A stretch of DNA of 64,000 nucleotides from Phaeobacter piscinae. GTDB taxonomy: Bacteria > Pseudomonadota > Alphaproteobacteria > Rhodobacterales > Rhodobacteraceae. Shown in pieces: positions 1 to 8,704 of the stretch. Location of the stretch: assembly GCF_002407245.1 (NCBI RefSeq), contig NZ_CP010681.1, positions 2,721,001 through 2,785,000 of the forward strand. The letters run 5' to 3'. Numbering within the stretch: position 1 is the stretch's first letter; every line of letters begins with the position of its first letter. The notes below the pieces were generated by a model. That model was not told where the DNA came from. It did not search any database and worked only from the letters and a program-made list of their open reading frames with translations. Both the position numbers and the translations under genes were made by a program.

Positions 1-754
1 GGCAGCCTCCTCCGGCACCGACCTCAATGGCATGGCGGTGAAGGCCGCCTGTGACACCATCCGCGACCGCATGGCGGCCTATCTCGCGGAGCGCTATCAG
101 CAGCCAGTCGCAGCCGTGCGGTTTGAGGACGATCGGGTCATCATCGGCAGCGAAGAGCTGAGCTTCGAGGCGGCGGCGATGGAATGCTACACAGGCCGCA
201 TCAGCCTGTCGTCTACCGGGTATTACAAGACCCCGAAACTGGAATGGGACCGCATTCAGGGCAAGGGGCGCCCGTTCTTCTACTTTGCGTATGGCGCGGC
301 GATCACCGAGGTTGTGGTCGATCGGCTCACTGGCGAAAACCGTATCCTGCGGGCCGATGTGCTGCATGATGCGGGCGCCTCGCTGAACCCCGCATTGGAT
401 ATCGGGCAGGTGGAAGGCGCTTATGTGCAGGGGGCAGGCTGGCTCACGACAGAGGAGCTGGTCTGGGATCAGACCGGCAATCTGCGCACCCATGCGCCCT
501 CCACCTACAAGATCCCCGCCTGTTCCGACCGCCCGGATGTGTTCAATGTCGCGCTTTGGAATGGCGAGAACCGCGAGGACAGCATCTATCGCTCCAAAGC
601 GGTGGGGGAGCCGCCCTTCATGCTGGGGATCTCGGCCTGGCTCGCGCTCAGCCATGCGGTGGACGCCTACGGTGGCGGCTATCCGGCGCTGAATGCGCCC
701 GCAACGGCGGAAGAACTCTGGCGGGCAGTGCGCCGCATCGCGCCGGAGGCCTGA
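1..754 (+). CDS. xdhB: Xanthine dehydrogenase, molybdopterin-binding subunit (C-terminal part)
   Basis: The 3' end of a gene that begins before the window; the frame is open from base 2. The protein oxidises hypoxanthine and xanthine to urate in purine breakdown, in the cytoplasm with the XdhA Fe-S/FAD subunit. The fragment shows typical features of the molybdenum hydroxylase large subunit: AASSGTDLNG near the start, FAYGAAITEVVVD, a GASLNPALDIGQVEGAYVQG stretch, and SKAVGEPPFMLG close to the C-terminus, which contains the conserved active-site glutamate region. About 250 residues of a roughly 780-residue protein are visible. xdhC follows 3 bases after the stop, which supports the assignment. 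The family call is firm; the exact substrate is inferred. Confidence 0.93.
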   Translation, partial: AASSGTDLNGMAVKAACDTIRDRMAAYLAERYQQPVAAVRFEDDRVIIGSEELSFEAAAMECYTGRISLSSTGYYKTPKLEWDRIQGKGRPFFYFAYGAAITEVVVDRLTGENRILRADVLHDAGASLNPALDIGQVEGAYVQGAGWLTTEELVWDQTGNLRTHAPSTYKIPACSDRPDVFNVALWNGENREDSIYRSKAVGEPPFMLGISAWLALSHAVDAYGGGYPALNAPATAEELWRAVRRIAPEA

Positions 755-757
755 GCG

Positions 758-1708
758 ATGGGGTTTGATCTGCAGGATCTGAGCCGCCAGATTGCGGCGC
801 ATGGACCGGTGGTGCGGGTGGTGATTGCCGCCATCCGCGGCTCCTCCCCGCGTGAGGTAGGCGCGGCGATGCTGGTCTGGAAAGACGGCCAGTCCGGCAC
901 CATCGGCGGTGGCGCGTTGGAGCATGAGGCGGCTGAGGCGGCTCGTGCCCAGCTGGCGACGGGTCGGATGCGGCAGCAGACCACCCGCGCACTTGGTCCC
1001 GACCTGGGGCAATGCTGCGGCGGGTCGGTGACACTGTGGAGCGAGTTGTACCGCGCTGAGGATCTGAAGCAGTTGGACGACGAGGTGATCCTGCGGGCGC
1101 TGCAGACGGATACGGGCGAACCGCCGCTTGCCCTGCGGCGCAAACTGGCGCTGGCCCGCAGTCAGGGGCAACGCCCCGATCCGCAGCTGAGCGATGGCTG
1201 GCTGCTGGAACCTGTGCACCGCCCTGAAACCCCGCTGTGGATCTGGGGGGCGGGCCATGTGGGCCGCGCCCTCGTCGATGTGCTGGCGCCGATGCCGGAT
1301 CTGGATATCACCTGGGTCGATACCGGGCCTGAGCGCTTCCCCTCTGACAGTCCTGCGGCTGTCACCACCGTGCCCGCAGCGGAGCCTGCGGCATTGGTGC
1401 CCCATGCCCCTGAAAATGCACGGCATTTGGTGCTTACCTATTCCCATGCGCTGGATCTGACGCTATGCCACGCCCTGTTGCTGCGCGGCTTTGCCTTTGC
1501 CGGGGTGATCGGATCTGCCACCAAATGGGCGCGGTTCCGCTCGCGGCTCAGGGAACTGGGCCACAGGCCGGATCAGATCGCCCGGCTGACCTGCCCCATT
1601 GGCGATCCCGCCCTTGGCAAGCATCCGCAAATGATTGCGGTGGGGGTTGCGGCAGAGCTTTTGCGCCTGGGCGCCACAGACGAGTTGAAGAAGGACAGAC
1701 GCGCGTGA
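758..1708 (+). CDS. xdhC: XdhC molybdenum cofactor insertion chaperone
   Basis: XdhC binds sulfurated molybdenum cofactor and delivers it to the XdhB subunit. The 316-residue protein has the XdhC/CoxI N-terminal region (VVIAAIRGSSPREVGAAMLV, then GTIGGGALEHEA, with Q-CCGG near residue 87) and a C-terminal Rossmann-type segment (WIWGAGHVGRALVDVLAPM, later GVIGSATKWARFRSRL), the normal two-part architecture at normal length. The ATG lies 3 bases after the xdhB stop, so the two are almost certainly co-translated. The next gene starts at a GTG overlapping this stop by four bases, which ties the purine-type ABC transporter to the xdh operon. Confidence 0.93.
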   Translation: MGFDLQDLSRQIAAHGPVVRVVIAAIRGSSPREVGAAMLVWKDGQSGTIGGGALEHEAAEAARAQLATGRMRQQTTRALGPDLGQCCGGSVTLWSELYRAEDLKQLDDEVILRALQTDTGEPPLALRRKLALARSQGQRPDPQLSDGWLLEPVHRPETPLWIWGAGHVGRALVDVLAPMPDLDITWVDTGPERFPSDSPAAVTTVPAAEPAALVPHAPENARHLVLTYSHALDLTLCHALLLRGFAFAGVIGSATKWARFRSRLRELGHRPDQIARLTCPIGDPALGKHPQMIAVGVAAELLRLGATDELKKDRRA

Positions 1709-3222
1709 CCCAACCTCTCCTGAGCCTGCAAGGTTTGACAAAGGCCTATCCCGGTGTTGTTGCCAACGATACGGTCTCCTTTGATATCGGCGCGGGAGAG
1801 GTTCACGCCCTGCTCGGCGAAAACGGCGCCGGGAAATCGACGCTGGTCAAGATGATCTATGGGCTGGTGAAGCCCGACAGCGGCACCATGCTGCTGCGCG
1901 GGGAACCCTATACCCCCGGCGAACCGCGTCAGGCCCGCGCCGATGGCATTGCCATGGTGTTTCAGCATTTTTCGTTGTTCGATGCGCTGAATGTGGCGGA
2001 AAATATCGCCCTTGGCATGGAAAACCCGCCTGCGATGCGCGATCTGGCCAGCCAGATCCGCCGGGTCTCGGAAACCTACGGCCTGCCGCTGGATCCCTAC
2101 CGCACGGTGGGCGACCTCTCTGCAGGCGAACGTCAGCGGGTGGAGATCATCCGCTGCCTGCTGCAGGACCCAAAGCTGTTGATCATGGATGAACCCACAT
2201 CCGTGCTCACCCCGCAGGAGGTGGAGATCCTGTTTCAGACTCTGCAGAAGCTGCGGTCCGAGGGCACGTCGATCCTCTATATCTCCCACAAGCTGGAAGA
2301 GATCCGCACGCTGTGTGATCACGCCACCATTCTACGGCTGGGCAAGAATGTGGGGGAATGTGTACCGGCTGAGACCTCCGCCCGCGATATGGCGGAGATG
2401 ATGGTGGGCACAGCGCTGCAAACGCCGGAACGCTCTGGCCGCGCGCTTGGCGATGTGGCGCTGGATATCAGCGGGCTGTCGGTGCCTGCGCCCTCTGCCT
2501 TTGGTACCGCACTGAAGAACGTGCATATGACCGTGCGCAAGGGAGAGATCCTCGGCGTGGGCGGGGTTGCGGGCAACGGTCAGGACGAACTACTGGGCGT
2601 GCTGTCGGGCGAGACCACAACCGCCGCCGATGCGGTCACGCTGGGTGGCGCCCCGATTGGCAACCTCGGCCCCGTGGCGCGCCGCCGGTTGGGTATTCTG
2701 GCCGCCCCGGAAGAGCGTCTGGGTCATGCCGCTGCGCCGGATATGAGCCTGACGGAAAATGCCATGCTGACCGCCGCCACCCGCGAGGGGCTGGCGAGCC
2801 GGGGTTTCCTCAAATGGGGGCTGGCGCAGGAGTTCGCCGAGAAGGTCATCAAGGACTTCGACGTCCGCACACCTGGCCCAGAGAATGCCGCGCGCTCTCT
2901 GTCCGGGGGCAACCTGCAGAAATTTGTCATTGGCCGCGAGGTCCTGCAACGCCCGGAGGTTCTGGTGGTGAATCAGCCGACCTGGGGTGTGGATGCCGCC
3001 GCCGCCGCCGCGATCCGCCAGTCGCTGCTGGATCTGGCCGCCGGGGGCACCGCCGTGATCTGTATCAGTCAGGATCTGGATGAACTGATGGAGATCGCCG
3101 ACAGTTTTGCCGCCCTGAACGAGGGCCGATTGAGCGCACCGCGCCCCACTGCGGGTCTCAGTGTCGATGAAATCGGCCTGATGATGGGCGGCGCCCACGG
3201 CATGGAGGTTGCGCATGTCTAG
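1705..3222 (+). CDS. BMP-family (nucleoside/purine-type) ABC transporter, duplicated ATPase
   Basis: This is the energy-coupling subunit of an importer of the basic membrane protein (BMP) class, like YufO/NupO, with two fused ABC domains (505 residues). Domain 1 has Walker A GENGAGKST, signature LSAGERQRVEI and Walker B LLIMDEPTS. Domain 2 has a degenerate Walker A (GVAGNGQDEL) and signature LSGGNLQKFVI, as is usual in this family where only one site is fully canonical. I chose the GTG at 1705 because it overlaps the xdhC stop (GTGA) and directly precedes TQPLLSLQGLTKAYPG, the typical N-terminus; the frame is open further upstream but that part lies inside xdhC. Linkage to xdh suggests purine base or nucleoside uptake (inference). 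Confidence 0.9.
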   Translation: MTQPLLSLQGLTKAYPGVVANDTVSFDIGAGEVHALLGENGAGKSTLVKMIYGLVKPDSGTMLLRGEPYTPGEPRQARADGIAMVFQHFSLFDALNVAENIALGMENPPAMRDLASQIRRVSETYGLPLDPYRTVGDLSAGERQRVEIIRCLLQDPKLLIMDEPTSVLTPQEVEILFQTLQKLRSEGTSILYISHKLEEIRTLCDHATILRLGKNVGECVPAETSARDMAEMMVGTALQTPERSGRALGDVALDISGLSVPAPSAFGTALKNVHMTVRKGEILGVGGVAGNGQDELLGVLSGETTTAADAVTLGGAPIGNLGPVARRRLGILAAPEERLGHAAAPDMSLTENAMLTAATREGLASRGFLKWGLAQEFAEKVIKDFDVRTPGPENAARSLSGGNLQKFVIGREVLQRPEVLVVNQPTWGVDAAAAAAIRQSLLDLAAGGTAVICISQDLDELMEIADSFAALNEGRLSAPRPTAGLSVDEIGLMMGGAHGMEVAHV

Positions 3223-3279
3223 CCTCGCGGCCGGGCGCACGCAGTCCAACCGCAGCGCAGGCTGCCGGGTTCGGAGTGT

Positions 3280-3303
3280 GAGTATTTTTGGAAAGATGAC
3301 AGG
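3280..3303 (+). repeat. Dispersed GAGTATTT...TGACAGG motif, copy 1
   Basis: A 24-base segment reading GAGTATTTTTGGAAAG followed by ATGACAGG, 57 bases after the ABC ATPase stop and in the same orientation as that gene. Near-identical segments occur at 6936-6959 (reverse strand) and as an inverted pair at 14267-14325. In each case the motif follows a stop codon in the reading direction of the upstream gene, so a 3'-end processing or termination role is plausible. Confidence 0.6.
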
Positions 3304-3342
3304 CACGCAGGCACAGATCTGCGACCGGGGGGAACGATAGGA

Positions 3343-4425
3343 ATGATCCGGCTAGAAAAGAGACCACAGCCATCGCGCGTCTGGTCGATGGCAACGCCGC
3401 TGGTGGCGGTGCTGGCGACGATGATTGCGGGCGGGCTGCTGTTTGCCGCCCTCGGCAAAGATCCGGTGGCGGCGATCCGCACCATCTTTTGGGACCCGTT
3501 GTTTGGCGAATTTGCCTTCTACTACCGCCCGCAACTGCTGGTGAAGGGTGCGCCCCTTGTGTTGATCGCCATCGGCCTGTCCTTGGGCTTTCGTGCGGGG
3601 ATCTGGAACATCGGCGCCGAGGGTCAATACATCATGGGCGCCATCTGTGGCGCCGGGGCCGGCCTTGCCTTCTACCCGTCGGATTCGGTCCTGATCTTTC
3701 CGCTGATGGTGGTGGCTGGCGCGCTTGGCGGCTGGGCCTGGGCGATGATCCCGGCCGTGCTCAAGACCCGCTTTGGCACCAATGAGATCCTGGTCTCGCT
3801 GATGCTGGTCTATGTGGCCGAGCAGTTCCTCGCCTCGGTCTCGCTTGGCCTGTTGAAAAACCCCGAGGGCTTCGGCTTTCCCGGCTCGCGCAACCTGCAG
3901 TCCTGGGACAGCGCCCATAATGCCGAGCTGATCGCGGGCACTGGCATGCACTGGGGTGTTGTGGCGGCGCTGATTGCCGTGATCTTTGCCTATGTGCTGC
4001 TCAATCGCCATATGCTGGGCTATCACATCCGCCTGAGCGGCGAGGCCCCCCGTGCGGCGCGTTTTGCAGGTGTGAACCCCACCCGGCTGGTGCTGTTCTG
4101 CCTTGGCACCTCCGGCGCTCTGGCAGGTCTTGCGGGCCTGTTTGAAGTTTCCGGCCCCTCCGGTCAGATCTCCATTGATTTCAATGTCGGCTACGGGTTT
4201 ACCGCCATTATTGTCGCCTTCCTTGGCCGGTTGCATCCGGTGGGTATTCTGTTGGCCGGCGGGTTGATGGCGCTGACCTATATTGGCGGCGATATCGCGC
4301 AGTCCAACATGGGCCTGCCCTCCGCCGCGATCCAGGTGTTTCAGGGGATGCTGCTGTTCTTCCTGCTGGCCTTTGACCTCCTGACTAATTTCCGCATCAC
4401 CCTGCGCATGCGGGAGGTGGCGTGA
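3343..4425 (+). CDS. BMP-family ABC transporter permease 1
   Basis: Inner-membrane permease of the YufP/NupP type, 360 residues, in the BPD_transp_2 family. Many hydrophobic segments are visible (VAVLATMIAGGLLFAAL; LVLIAIGLSLGFRAGIWNIGAEGQYIMG; LMVVAGALGGWAWAMIPAVL). The GIWNIGAEGQ motif and KTRFGTNEILVSLML are characteristic of this permease class. It forms the channel with the second permease at 4741-5661. The ATG at 3343 sits behind a G-rich ribosome-binding stretch about 120 bases after the ATPase stop. A DUF2834 gene follows, overlapping its stop. Confidence 0.9.
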   Translation: MIRLEKRPQPSRVWSMATPLVAVLATMIAGGLLFAALGKDPVAAIRTIFWDPLFGEFAFYYRPQLLVKGAPLVLIAIGLSLGFRAGIWNIGAEGQYIMGAICGAGAGLAFYPSDSVLIFPLMVVAGALGGWAWAMIPAVLKTRFGTNEILVSLMLVYVAEQFLASVSLGLLKNPEGFGFPGSRNLQSWDSAHNAELIAGTGMHWGVVAALIAVIFAYVLLNRHMLGYHIRLSGEAPRAARFAGVNPTRLVLFCLGTSGALAGLAGLFEVSGPSGQISIDFNVGYGFTAIIVAFLGRLHPVGILLAGGLMALTYIGGDIAQSNMGLPSAAIQVFQGMLLFFLLAFDLLTNFRITLRMREVA

Positions 4426-4739
4426 TGCCAAGGCCTGCATTCTGGTGGACCCTCGCGGTATTGGGCACCGTTCTACCCTGGCTGTTCTTTGCGTCATTCA
4501 TTGCCCAGCACGGCCTGTCGCCTGTGTTGTTCATAATGGCACTGTTTGAGAATGGGGCTGCTGCGGGGTTTTCGACGGATATCCTGCTGTCGATCCCAAT
4601 GTTCTGGATCTGGTCTTTCTTTGACGCCAAACGCGAAGGAGTTGACCTGTGGTGGCTGACCCTGCCTGCGGCCTTCACGGTTGGCCTCTCCCTTGCCTTG
4701 CCGCTCTATTTTGCCCTGCGTGAAACGAGGAACGCCTGA
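4425..4739 (+). CDS. DUF2834-like small membrane protein
   Basis: A 104-residue protein with three apparent membrane segments: WWTLAVLGTVLPWLFFASFI, then PVLFIMALFENGAAAGFSTD continuing into LSIPMFWIWSFF, and LWWLTLPAAFTVGLSLALPL. Size and topology match the DUF2834 family, whose function is unknown to me. A GTG at 4422 and the ATG at 4425 are both possible starts; GGAGG lies 7 bases before the ATG. The ATG overlaps the upstream permease stop by one base and the gene ends 1 base before the second permease, so it is embedded in the ABC transporter operon. An accessory role in uptake is possible but not shown. Confidence 0.75.
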   Translation: MPRPAFWWTLAVLGTVLPWLFFASFIAQHGLSPVLFIMALFENGAAAGFSTDILLSIPMFWIWSFFDAKREGVDLWWLTLPAAFTVGLSLALPLYFALRETRNA

Positions 4740-4740
4740 T

Positions 4741-5661
4741 ATGGATCTTTCTGCAATTAACCCGGTCCTGCTCATCGCCTCACTGATGGTGGCGGCCACA
4801 CCGATCCTGATCGCTGCTATTGGCGAATTGGTGGTGGAGAAATCCGGCGTTCTGAACCTTGGCGTCGAAGGCATGATGATCACCGGCGCCATCGCCGGTT
4901 TCGCCACCGCAGTGGAGACCGGCTCCCCCCTGCTGGGCTTCTTTGCTGCCGCCTTTGCCGGGGCGGCGCTGTCGGTGCTGTTCGGTTTCCTGACCCAGTT
5001 TGCCAAGGCCAATCAGGTCGCCTCTGGTCTGGCGCTAACGCTGTTTGGTCTGGGGCTGTCAGCGTTGATGGGACAATCCTATGTCGGGGTGAAACCGCCG
5101 CAAATGGGCGATATCCATATCCCCGTCTTGAGCGATCTGCCGGTGGTGGGGCCAATCCTCTTTGGCCACGATATCATTCTCTATTTCGGCATCGCGCTCA
5201 CCGCCGCTGTCTGGGCGCTGCTGAAGTTTTCCCGCGCCGGGCTGATCCTGCGGGCGGTGGGTGAAAACCACGACGCCGCCCATGCGCTGGGGTACAAGGT
5301 GATCCGCATTCGCCTGATGGCGATCCTGTTTGGTGGGGCCTGTGCCGGTGTTGGCGGCGCCTACATCAGCCTCATCCGGGTGCCGCAATGGACCGAAGGC
5401 ATGACCGCCGGTGTCGGCTGGATTGCACTTGCGCTGGTGGTCTTTGCCAGCTGGAAACCCTGGCGCGCGCTGCTGGGTGCCTATCTTTTCGGCGGGGTCA
5501 CAGTGGTGCAGCTCAATCTGCAGGCCGCAGGCGTTGCCATCCCGGTCGAGTATCTGGCAATGTCGCCCTACGTGATCACCATTATCGTGCTTGTTATTCT
5601 TTCCGCGGACAAGAGCAGCGCACCTGCCGCCCTTGGCCGCAATTTCCACGCCTCCCGCTGA
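4741..5661 (+). CDS. BMP-family ABC transporter permease 2
   Basis: Second inner-membrane permease of the importer, 306 residues, YufQ/NupQ type. The N-terminal LLIASLMVAATPILIAAIGELVVEKSGVLNLGVEGMMITG block is typical of the family, and RAVGENHDAAHALGYKV is the conserved cytoplasmic loop thought to contact the ATPase. I chose the ATG at 4741 because the upstream extension of the frame lies inside the DUF2834 gene and MDLSAINP is followed at once by the first membrane segment. A 72-base gap separates it from the substrate-binding protein. Confidence 0.9.
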   Translation: MDLSAINPVLLIASLMVAATPILIAAIGELVVEKSGVLNLGVEGMMITGAIAGFATAVETGSPLLGFFAAAFAGAALSVLFGFLTQFAKANQVASGLALTLFGLGLSALMGQSYVGVKPPQMGDIHIPVLSDLPVVGPILFGHDIILYFGIALTAAVWALLKFSRAGLILRAVGENHDAAHALGYKVIRIRLMAILFGGACAGVGGAYISLIRVPQWTEGMTAGVGWIALALVVFASWKPWRALLGAYLFGGVTVVQLNLQAAGVAIPVEYLAMSPYVITIIVLVILSADKSSAPAALGRNFHASR

Positions 5662-5733
5662 TCTGGCGGGTGGCGGAACCTCTGTCCAGGGTCCTCTCCT
5701 GGGCACAACAACCAAAACGGGGAGTCCGTAAAG

Positions 5734-6810
5734 ATGAAACTGAATAAACTGCTGACCAGCGCCGCAGTGGCGCTTGGCCTGGCAACCGGCGCCGTGGCCG
5801 CAGACGACAAGACCAAAGTGGGATTTGTCTATGTTGGCCCGGTGGGTGATGGTGGCTGGACCTACGAACATGATCAGGGCCGCAAGGCCGTGGTTGCGGA
5901 ATTCGGCGACAAGGTCGAAACCGTCTACGTCGAAAACGTGGCAGAAGGCCCCGATGCCGAACGTGTGATGACCCAGATGGCGCTGGAAGGCGCGGATCTG
6001 ATCTTCACCACCTCTTTTGGCTACATGGATCCGACCATCAACGTCGCCAAGAAATTCCCCAATGTGAAGTTCGAGCACGCCACCGGCTATAAGCGCGCCG
6101 ACAATGTCTCCACCTACTCGGCCCGTTTCTACGAAGGCCGCGCGGTACAGGGCCACATCGCGGGCAATCTCACCGAGAGCAATATCGTCGGCTATATCGG
6201 CTCCTATCCGATCCCCGAAGTGATCCGGGGTATCAACTCGGCCTATCTGCACGCCAAGAAGGTGAACCCCGATGTGGAGTTCAAAATCGTCTGGGCCTTC
6301 ACTTGGTTTGATCCTGCCAAAGAAGCCGACGCCGCCAAGGTTCTGATCGAACAGGGCGCCGACGTGATCCTGCAGCACACCGACTCCACTGCACCGCAGG
6401 CCGCCGCGCAGGCTGCTGGCAATGTCTATACCTTCGGGCAGGCTTCCGACATGGCGGAATACGCGCCGAAACCGCGCGTGTCCTCCATCATTGATGACTG
6501 GGCACCCTATTACATCGCCCGCACCCAGGCGGTCATGGATGGCAGCTGGGAAAGCACCGACACCTGGGACGGCATCGGCGCCGGCATGGTGAAAATCGGC
6601 GAGATCACCGATGCGGTTCCTGCCGCCGTGAAGGAAGAGGCGCTGGCGCTGAAGGCCTCGCTGGCCGATGGCTCCTACCATGCCTTCACCGGTCCGATCA
6701 AAAAACAGGACGGATCCGACTGGCTGGCAGAAGGTGAGACCGCGGATGACGGCACCCTGGCGGGCATGAACTTCTTCGTCGAGGGCATTCAGGGCGATAT
6801 CCCGCAGTAA
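5734..6810 (+). CDS. BMP-family ABC transporter substrate-binding protein
   Basis: Periplasmic ligand-binding protein of the PnrA/Med-like basic membrane protein family, 358 residues. A Sec signal peptide is visible (KLNKLLTSAAVALGLATGAVAA, cleavage likely after AVAA), followed by the family start KVGFVYVGPVGDGGWTYEHDQGR. The lobe motifs DLIFTTSFGYMDPTINVAKKFP and GQASDMAEYAPKPRVSSIIDDW fit. It is the last gene of the xdh-linked transport operon and is followed by a strong terminator. Members of this family bind nucleosides or purines; xanthine, hypoxanthine or adenine is the likely ligand here from linkage to xdh. Confidence 0.9.
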   Translation: MKLNKLLTSAAVALGLATGAVAADDKTKVGFVYVGPVGDGGWTYEHDQGRKAVVAEFGDKVETVYVENVAEGPDAERVMTQMALEGADLIFTTSFGYMDPTINVAKKFPNVKFEHATGYKRADNVSTYSARFYEGRAVQGHIAGNLTESNIVGYIGSYPIPEVIRGINSAYLHAKKVNPDVEFKIVWAFTWFDPAKEADAAKVLIEQGADVILQHTDSTAPQAAAQAAGNVYTFGQASDMAEYAPKPRVSSIIDDWAPYYIARTQAVMDGSWESTDTWDGIGAGMVKIGEITDAVPAAVKEEALALKASLADGSYHAFTGPIKKQDGSDWLAEGETADDGTLAGMNFFVEGIQGDIPQ

Positions 6811-6843
6811 GCTGCGGCGCCTCTTCAACGATGTAATGACACG

Positions 6844-6876
6844 AAAGGCCCGCCTCATCCGGCGGGCCTTTTTTTG
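6844..6876 (+). terminator. Rho-independent terminator of the xdh/ABC operon
   Basis: AAAGGCCCGCC and GGCGGGCCTTT form a perfect 11-bp stem with a 6-base loop, followed by a T run, 34 bases after the substrate-binding protein stop. Confidence 0.9.
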
Positions 6877-6935
6877 TCGCAAGGAACGTCAATGATACCT
6901 GCGAGAGGAAGCCTCTCCGGGACAAACGACCTCCG

Positions 6936-6959
6936 CCTGTCACCTTTCCCAAAATACTC
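6936..6959 (-). repeat. Dispersed GAGTATTT...TGACAGG motif, copy 2
   Basis: On the reverse strand this reads GAGTATTTTGGGAAAGG followed by TGACAGG. It lies about 27 bases after the stop of the reverse-strand CDP-alcohol phosphotransferase gene and in its orientation, the same relation to a gene end as copies 1 and 3. Confidence 0.6.
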
Positions 6960-6985
6960 AAAATCCTAGGGCGCGGCTCAGGACC

Positions 6986-7597
6986 TCAGTCGCGATGAAA
7001 CACCCGCAGCGCCAGCAGCACACGGGAACTGGCGGTCACCAGACACAGCGCGCCAAACACCCAGGCCATGGGGGCAAACCACGCAGGCAGCAGGCACAGG
7101 AGCACAAAGAAACCGATGGTCTCCGCCCCCTCCAACAGCCCGCCGGTGAAATAGAGCGTCTTCACCCCGCGCGCCGTGCTCTTCATCTTGTGTTTTTCCG
7201 CCAGCACCGCATAGCCCAGAAAACTGGTGCCGTTCACATAGAACGTCATCAGCAGGAAGGCGCCCGCCACCGCGTTCTGGCTTGGATCCGCCAGCACAAA
7301 GGCCAGCGGCACCGCGCCGTAGAACAGGAAATCGCAGGTGATATCGAGATAGCCGCCAAAATCACTTGGTTCACTGGCGCGGGCCACCGCACCGTCCAGA
7401 CCATCCGCCAGCCGCGACAGCAGCAGCGGCAGCAGCGCCAGCGCAAACAGACCGCAGGCAATCATCACGGCCGACAGCAGCCCCAGCGCCAGCCCCAGCA
7501 GCGTCACCTGATTGGCGCTGATGCCGGCGCGGGCGATCACCTGCCCCTGCGCGTTCAGCATCGGATCAATCAGCGGGCGGATTTTTGAATCAAACAT
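6986..7597 (-). CDS. CDP-alcohol phosphatidyltransferase family protein
   Basis: Integral membrane enzyme of the CDP-OH_P_transf family, which transfers a phospho-alcohol from CDP-diacylglycerol or a CDP-alcohol to an acceptor in phospholipid or osmolyte synthesis. The signature DGLDGAVARASEPSDFGGYLD, ITCD (residues about 61-85) contains the DG..AR...G...D...D metal-binding pattern. Several hydrophobic segments follow, including FLLMTFYVNGTSFLGYAVL. I chose the ATG at 7597 (203 residues, MFDSKIRP) because GGGGAG lies just upstream; the frame is open 13 codons further. It is monocistronic and convergent with the ABC operon. The acceptor alcohol cannot be read from sequence. Confidence 0.85.
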   Translation of the reverse strand: MFDSKIRPLIDPMLNAQGQVIARAGISANQVTLLGLALGLLSAVMIACGLFALALLPLLLSRLADGLDGAVARASEPSDFGGYLDITCDFLFYGAVPLAFVLADPSQNAVAGAFLLMTFYVNGTSFLGYAVLAEKHKMKSTARGVKTLYFTGGLLEGAETIGFFVLLCLLPAWFAPMAWVFGALCLVTASSRVLLALRVFHRD

Positions 7598-7738
7598 ACT
7601 CTCCCCTACCCCGCACACCGGGGCTTTGCCACTCACGATTATGATAGGCGGAATGCGGGATTTCCCGCAGATATCTTTGCGCCAACATCTGACATTTTGC
7701 GCTTTTGGTTGCGGCGCACTCGTGCCACGCTGCGGCGC

Positions 7739-8704
7739 ATGAGCACCAATCTGATCAGCCTAGACGGCACCCCCGCCAGCGCCCTTGCCTTTGGCACCAT
7801 GCAGTTTGGCGGCCGTGCCAATGCCGCGCAATCAGCTGCGATGTATGACGCCTGCCGCACCGCCGGGATCACCCATTTCGATACCGCCTGGGTCTATACT
7901 GATGGCCAGAGCGAAGAGATCCTCGGCCAGTTGATCCGGGACGCCCGCGACAGCCTGCTGATCGCCACCAAGGTCGCCTATACCGGTGGCGCAGGCCGCG
8001 AGAATATCCGCCGCCAGCTGGATCAGTCACGGGCGCGTCTGGGGCAGGATATGGTCGATATCCTTTATCTGCACCGCTACGACGAAGAAACGGATCTGCG
8101 CGAAACGCTTGCCTCACTGGCGGAGCTGCGCGCCGCCGGGCAGTTTCGCTATCTCGGCCTGTCGAACTTTGCCGCCTGGCAGGTGATGAAGGTGATCATG
8201 ATCGGACAGGAGTTTGATCTGCGCCCGGCGATCCTGCAGCCGATGTATTCGCTCATCAAACGTCAGGCCGAAGTGGAACTTCTGCCGATGTGCGCCGATC
8301 AGGGCATTGCCGTTGCCCCCTATTCGCCGCTGGGCGGCGGGATGCTGACCGGGAAATATGCTGCGGGTCTTGCGGATGAAACAACCGATGGCGGCAGCCG
8401 GGGCCGACTGGATGAGGATCCCCGCTACCGCGAACGTTACGGCCAGAGCTGGATGCTGGACAGTGCCAGCGCCCTTGCTGAACTGGCTGCGGAGCTGGGG
8501 GTGGAGCCTGCGAGCCTCGCTGTGGCCTGGGCGGCAGGCTATGGCGCGCAGGTGACGCCGATCATCTCTGCCCGCACGCTTGCGCAGCTGCGCCCCTCAC
8601 TCGCGGCACTGGATATCGAGATGACGCCCGCGCTTTATGACCGCATCTCAGCGCTGTCGCCACGTCCGGCGCCGGCCACCGACAGACTGGAGGAACAGGC
8701 ATGA
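7739..8704 (+). CDS. Aldo/keto reductase
   Basis: NAD(P)H-dependent carbonyl reductase with the (beta/alpha)8 AKR fold, 321 residues. Visible family features are ASALAFGTMQFGG at the N-terminus, FDTAWVYTDGQSEEILGQLI with the catalytic Asp and Tyr, the catalytic Lys in IATKVAY, the His in LYLHRYD, and YSPLGGGMLTGKY in the cofactor region. The start is the ATG at 7739 (MSTNLISLDG); an upstream in-frame start would add an unlikely basic extension. The downstream FAD oxidoreductase overlaps the stop by four bases (ATGA), so this is the first gene of a three-gene operon. Substrate unknown. Confidence 0.9.
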   Translation: MSTNLISLDGTPASALAFGTMQFGGRANAAQSAAMYDACRTAGITHFDTAWVYTDGQSEEILGQLIRDARDSLLIATKVAYTGGAGRENIRRQLDQSRARLGQDMVDILYLHRYDEETDLRETLASLAELRAAGQFRYLGLSNFAAWQVMKVIMIGQEFDLRPAILQPMYSLIKRQAEVELLPMCADQGIAVAPYSPLGGGMLTGKYAAGLADETTDGGSRGRLDEDPRYRERYGQSWMLDSASALAELAAELGVEPASLAVAWAAGYGAQVTPIISARTLAQLRPSLAALDIEMTPALYDRISALSPRPAPATDRLEEQA

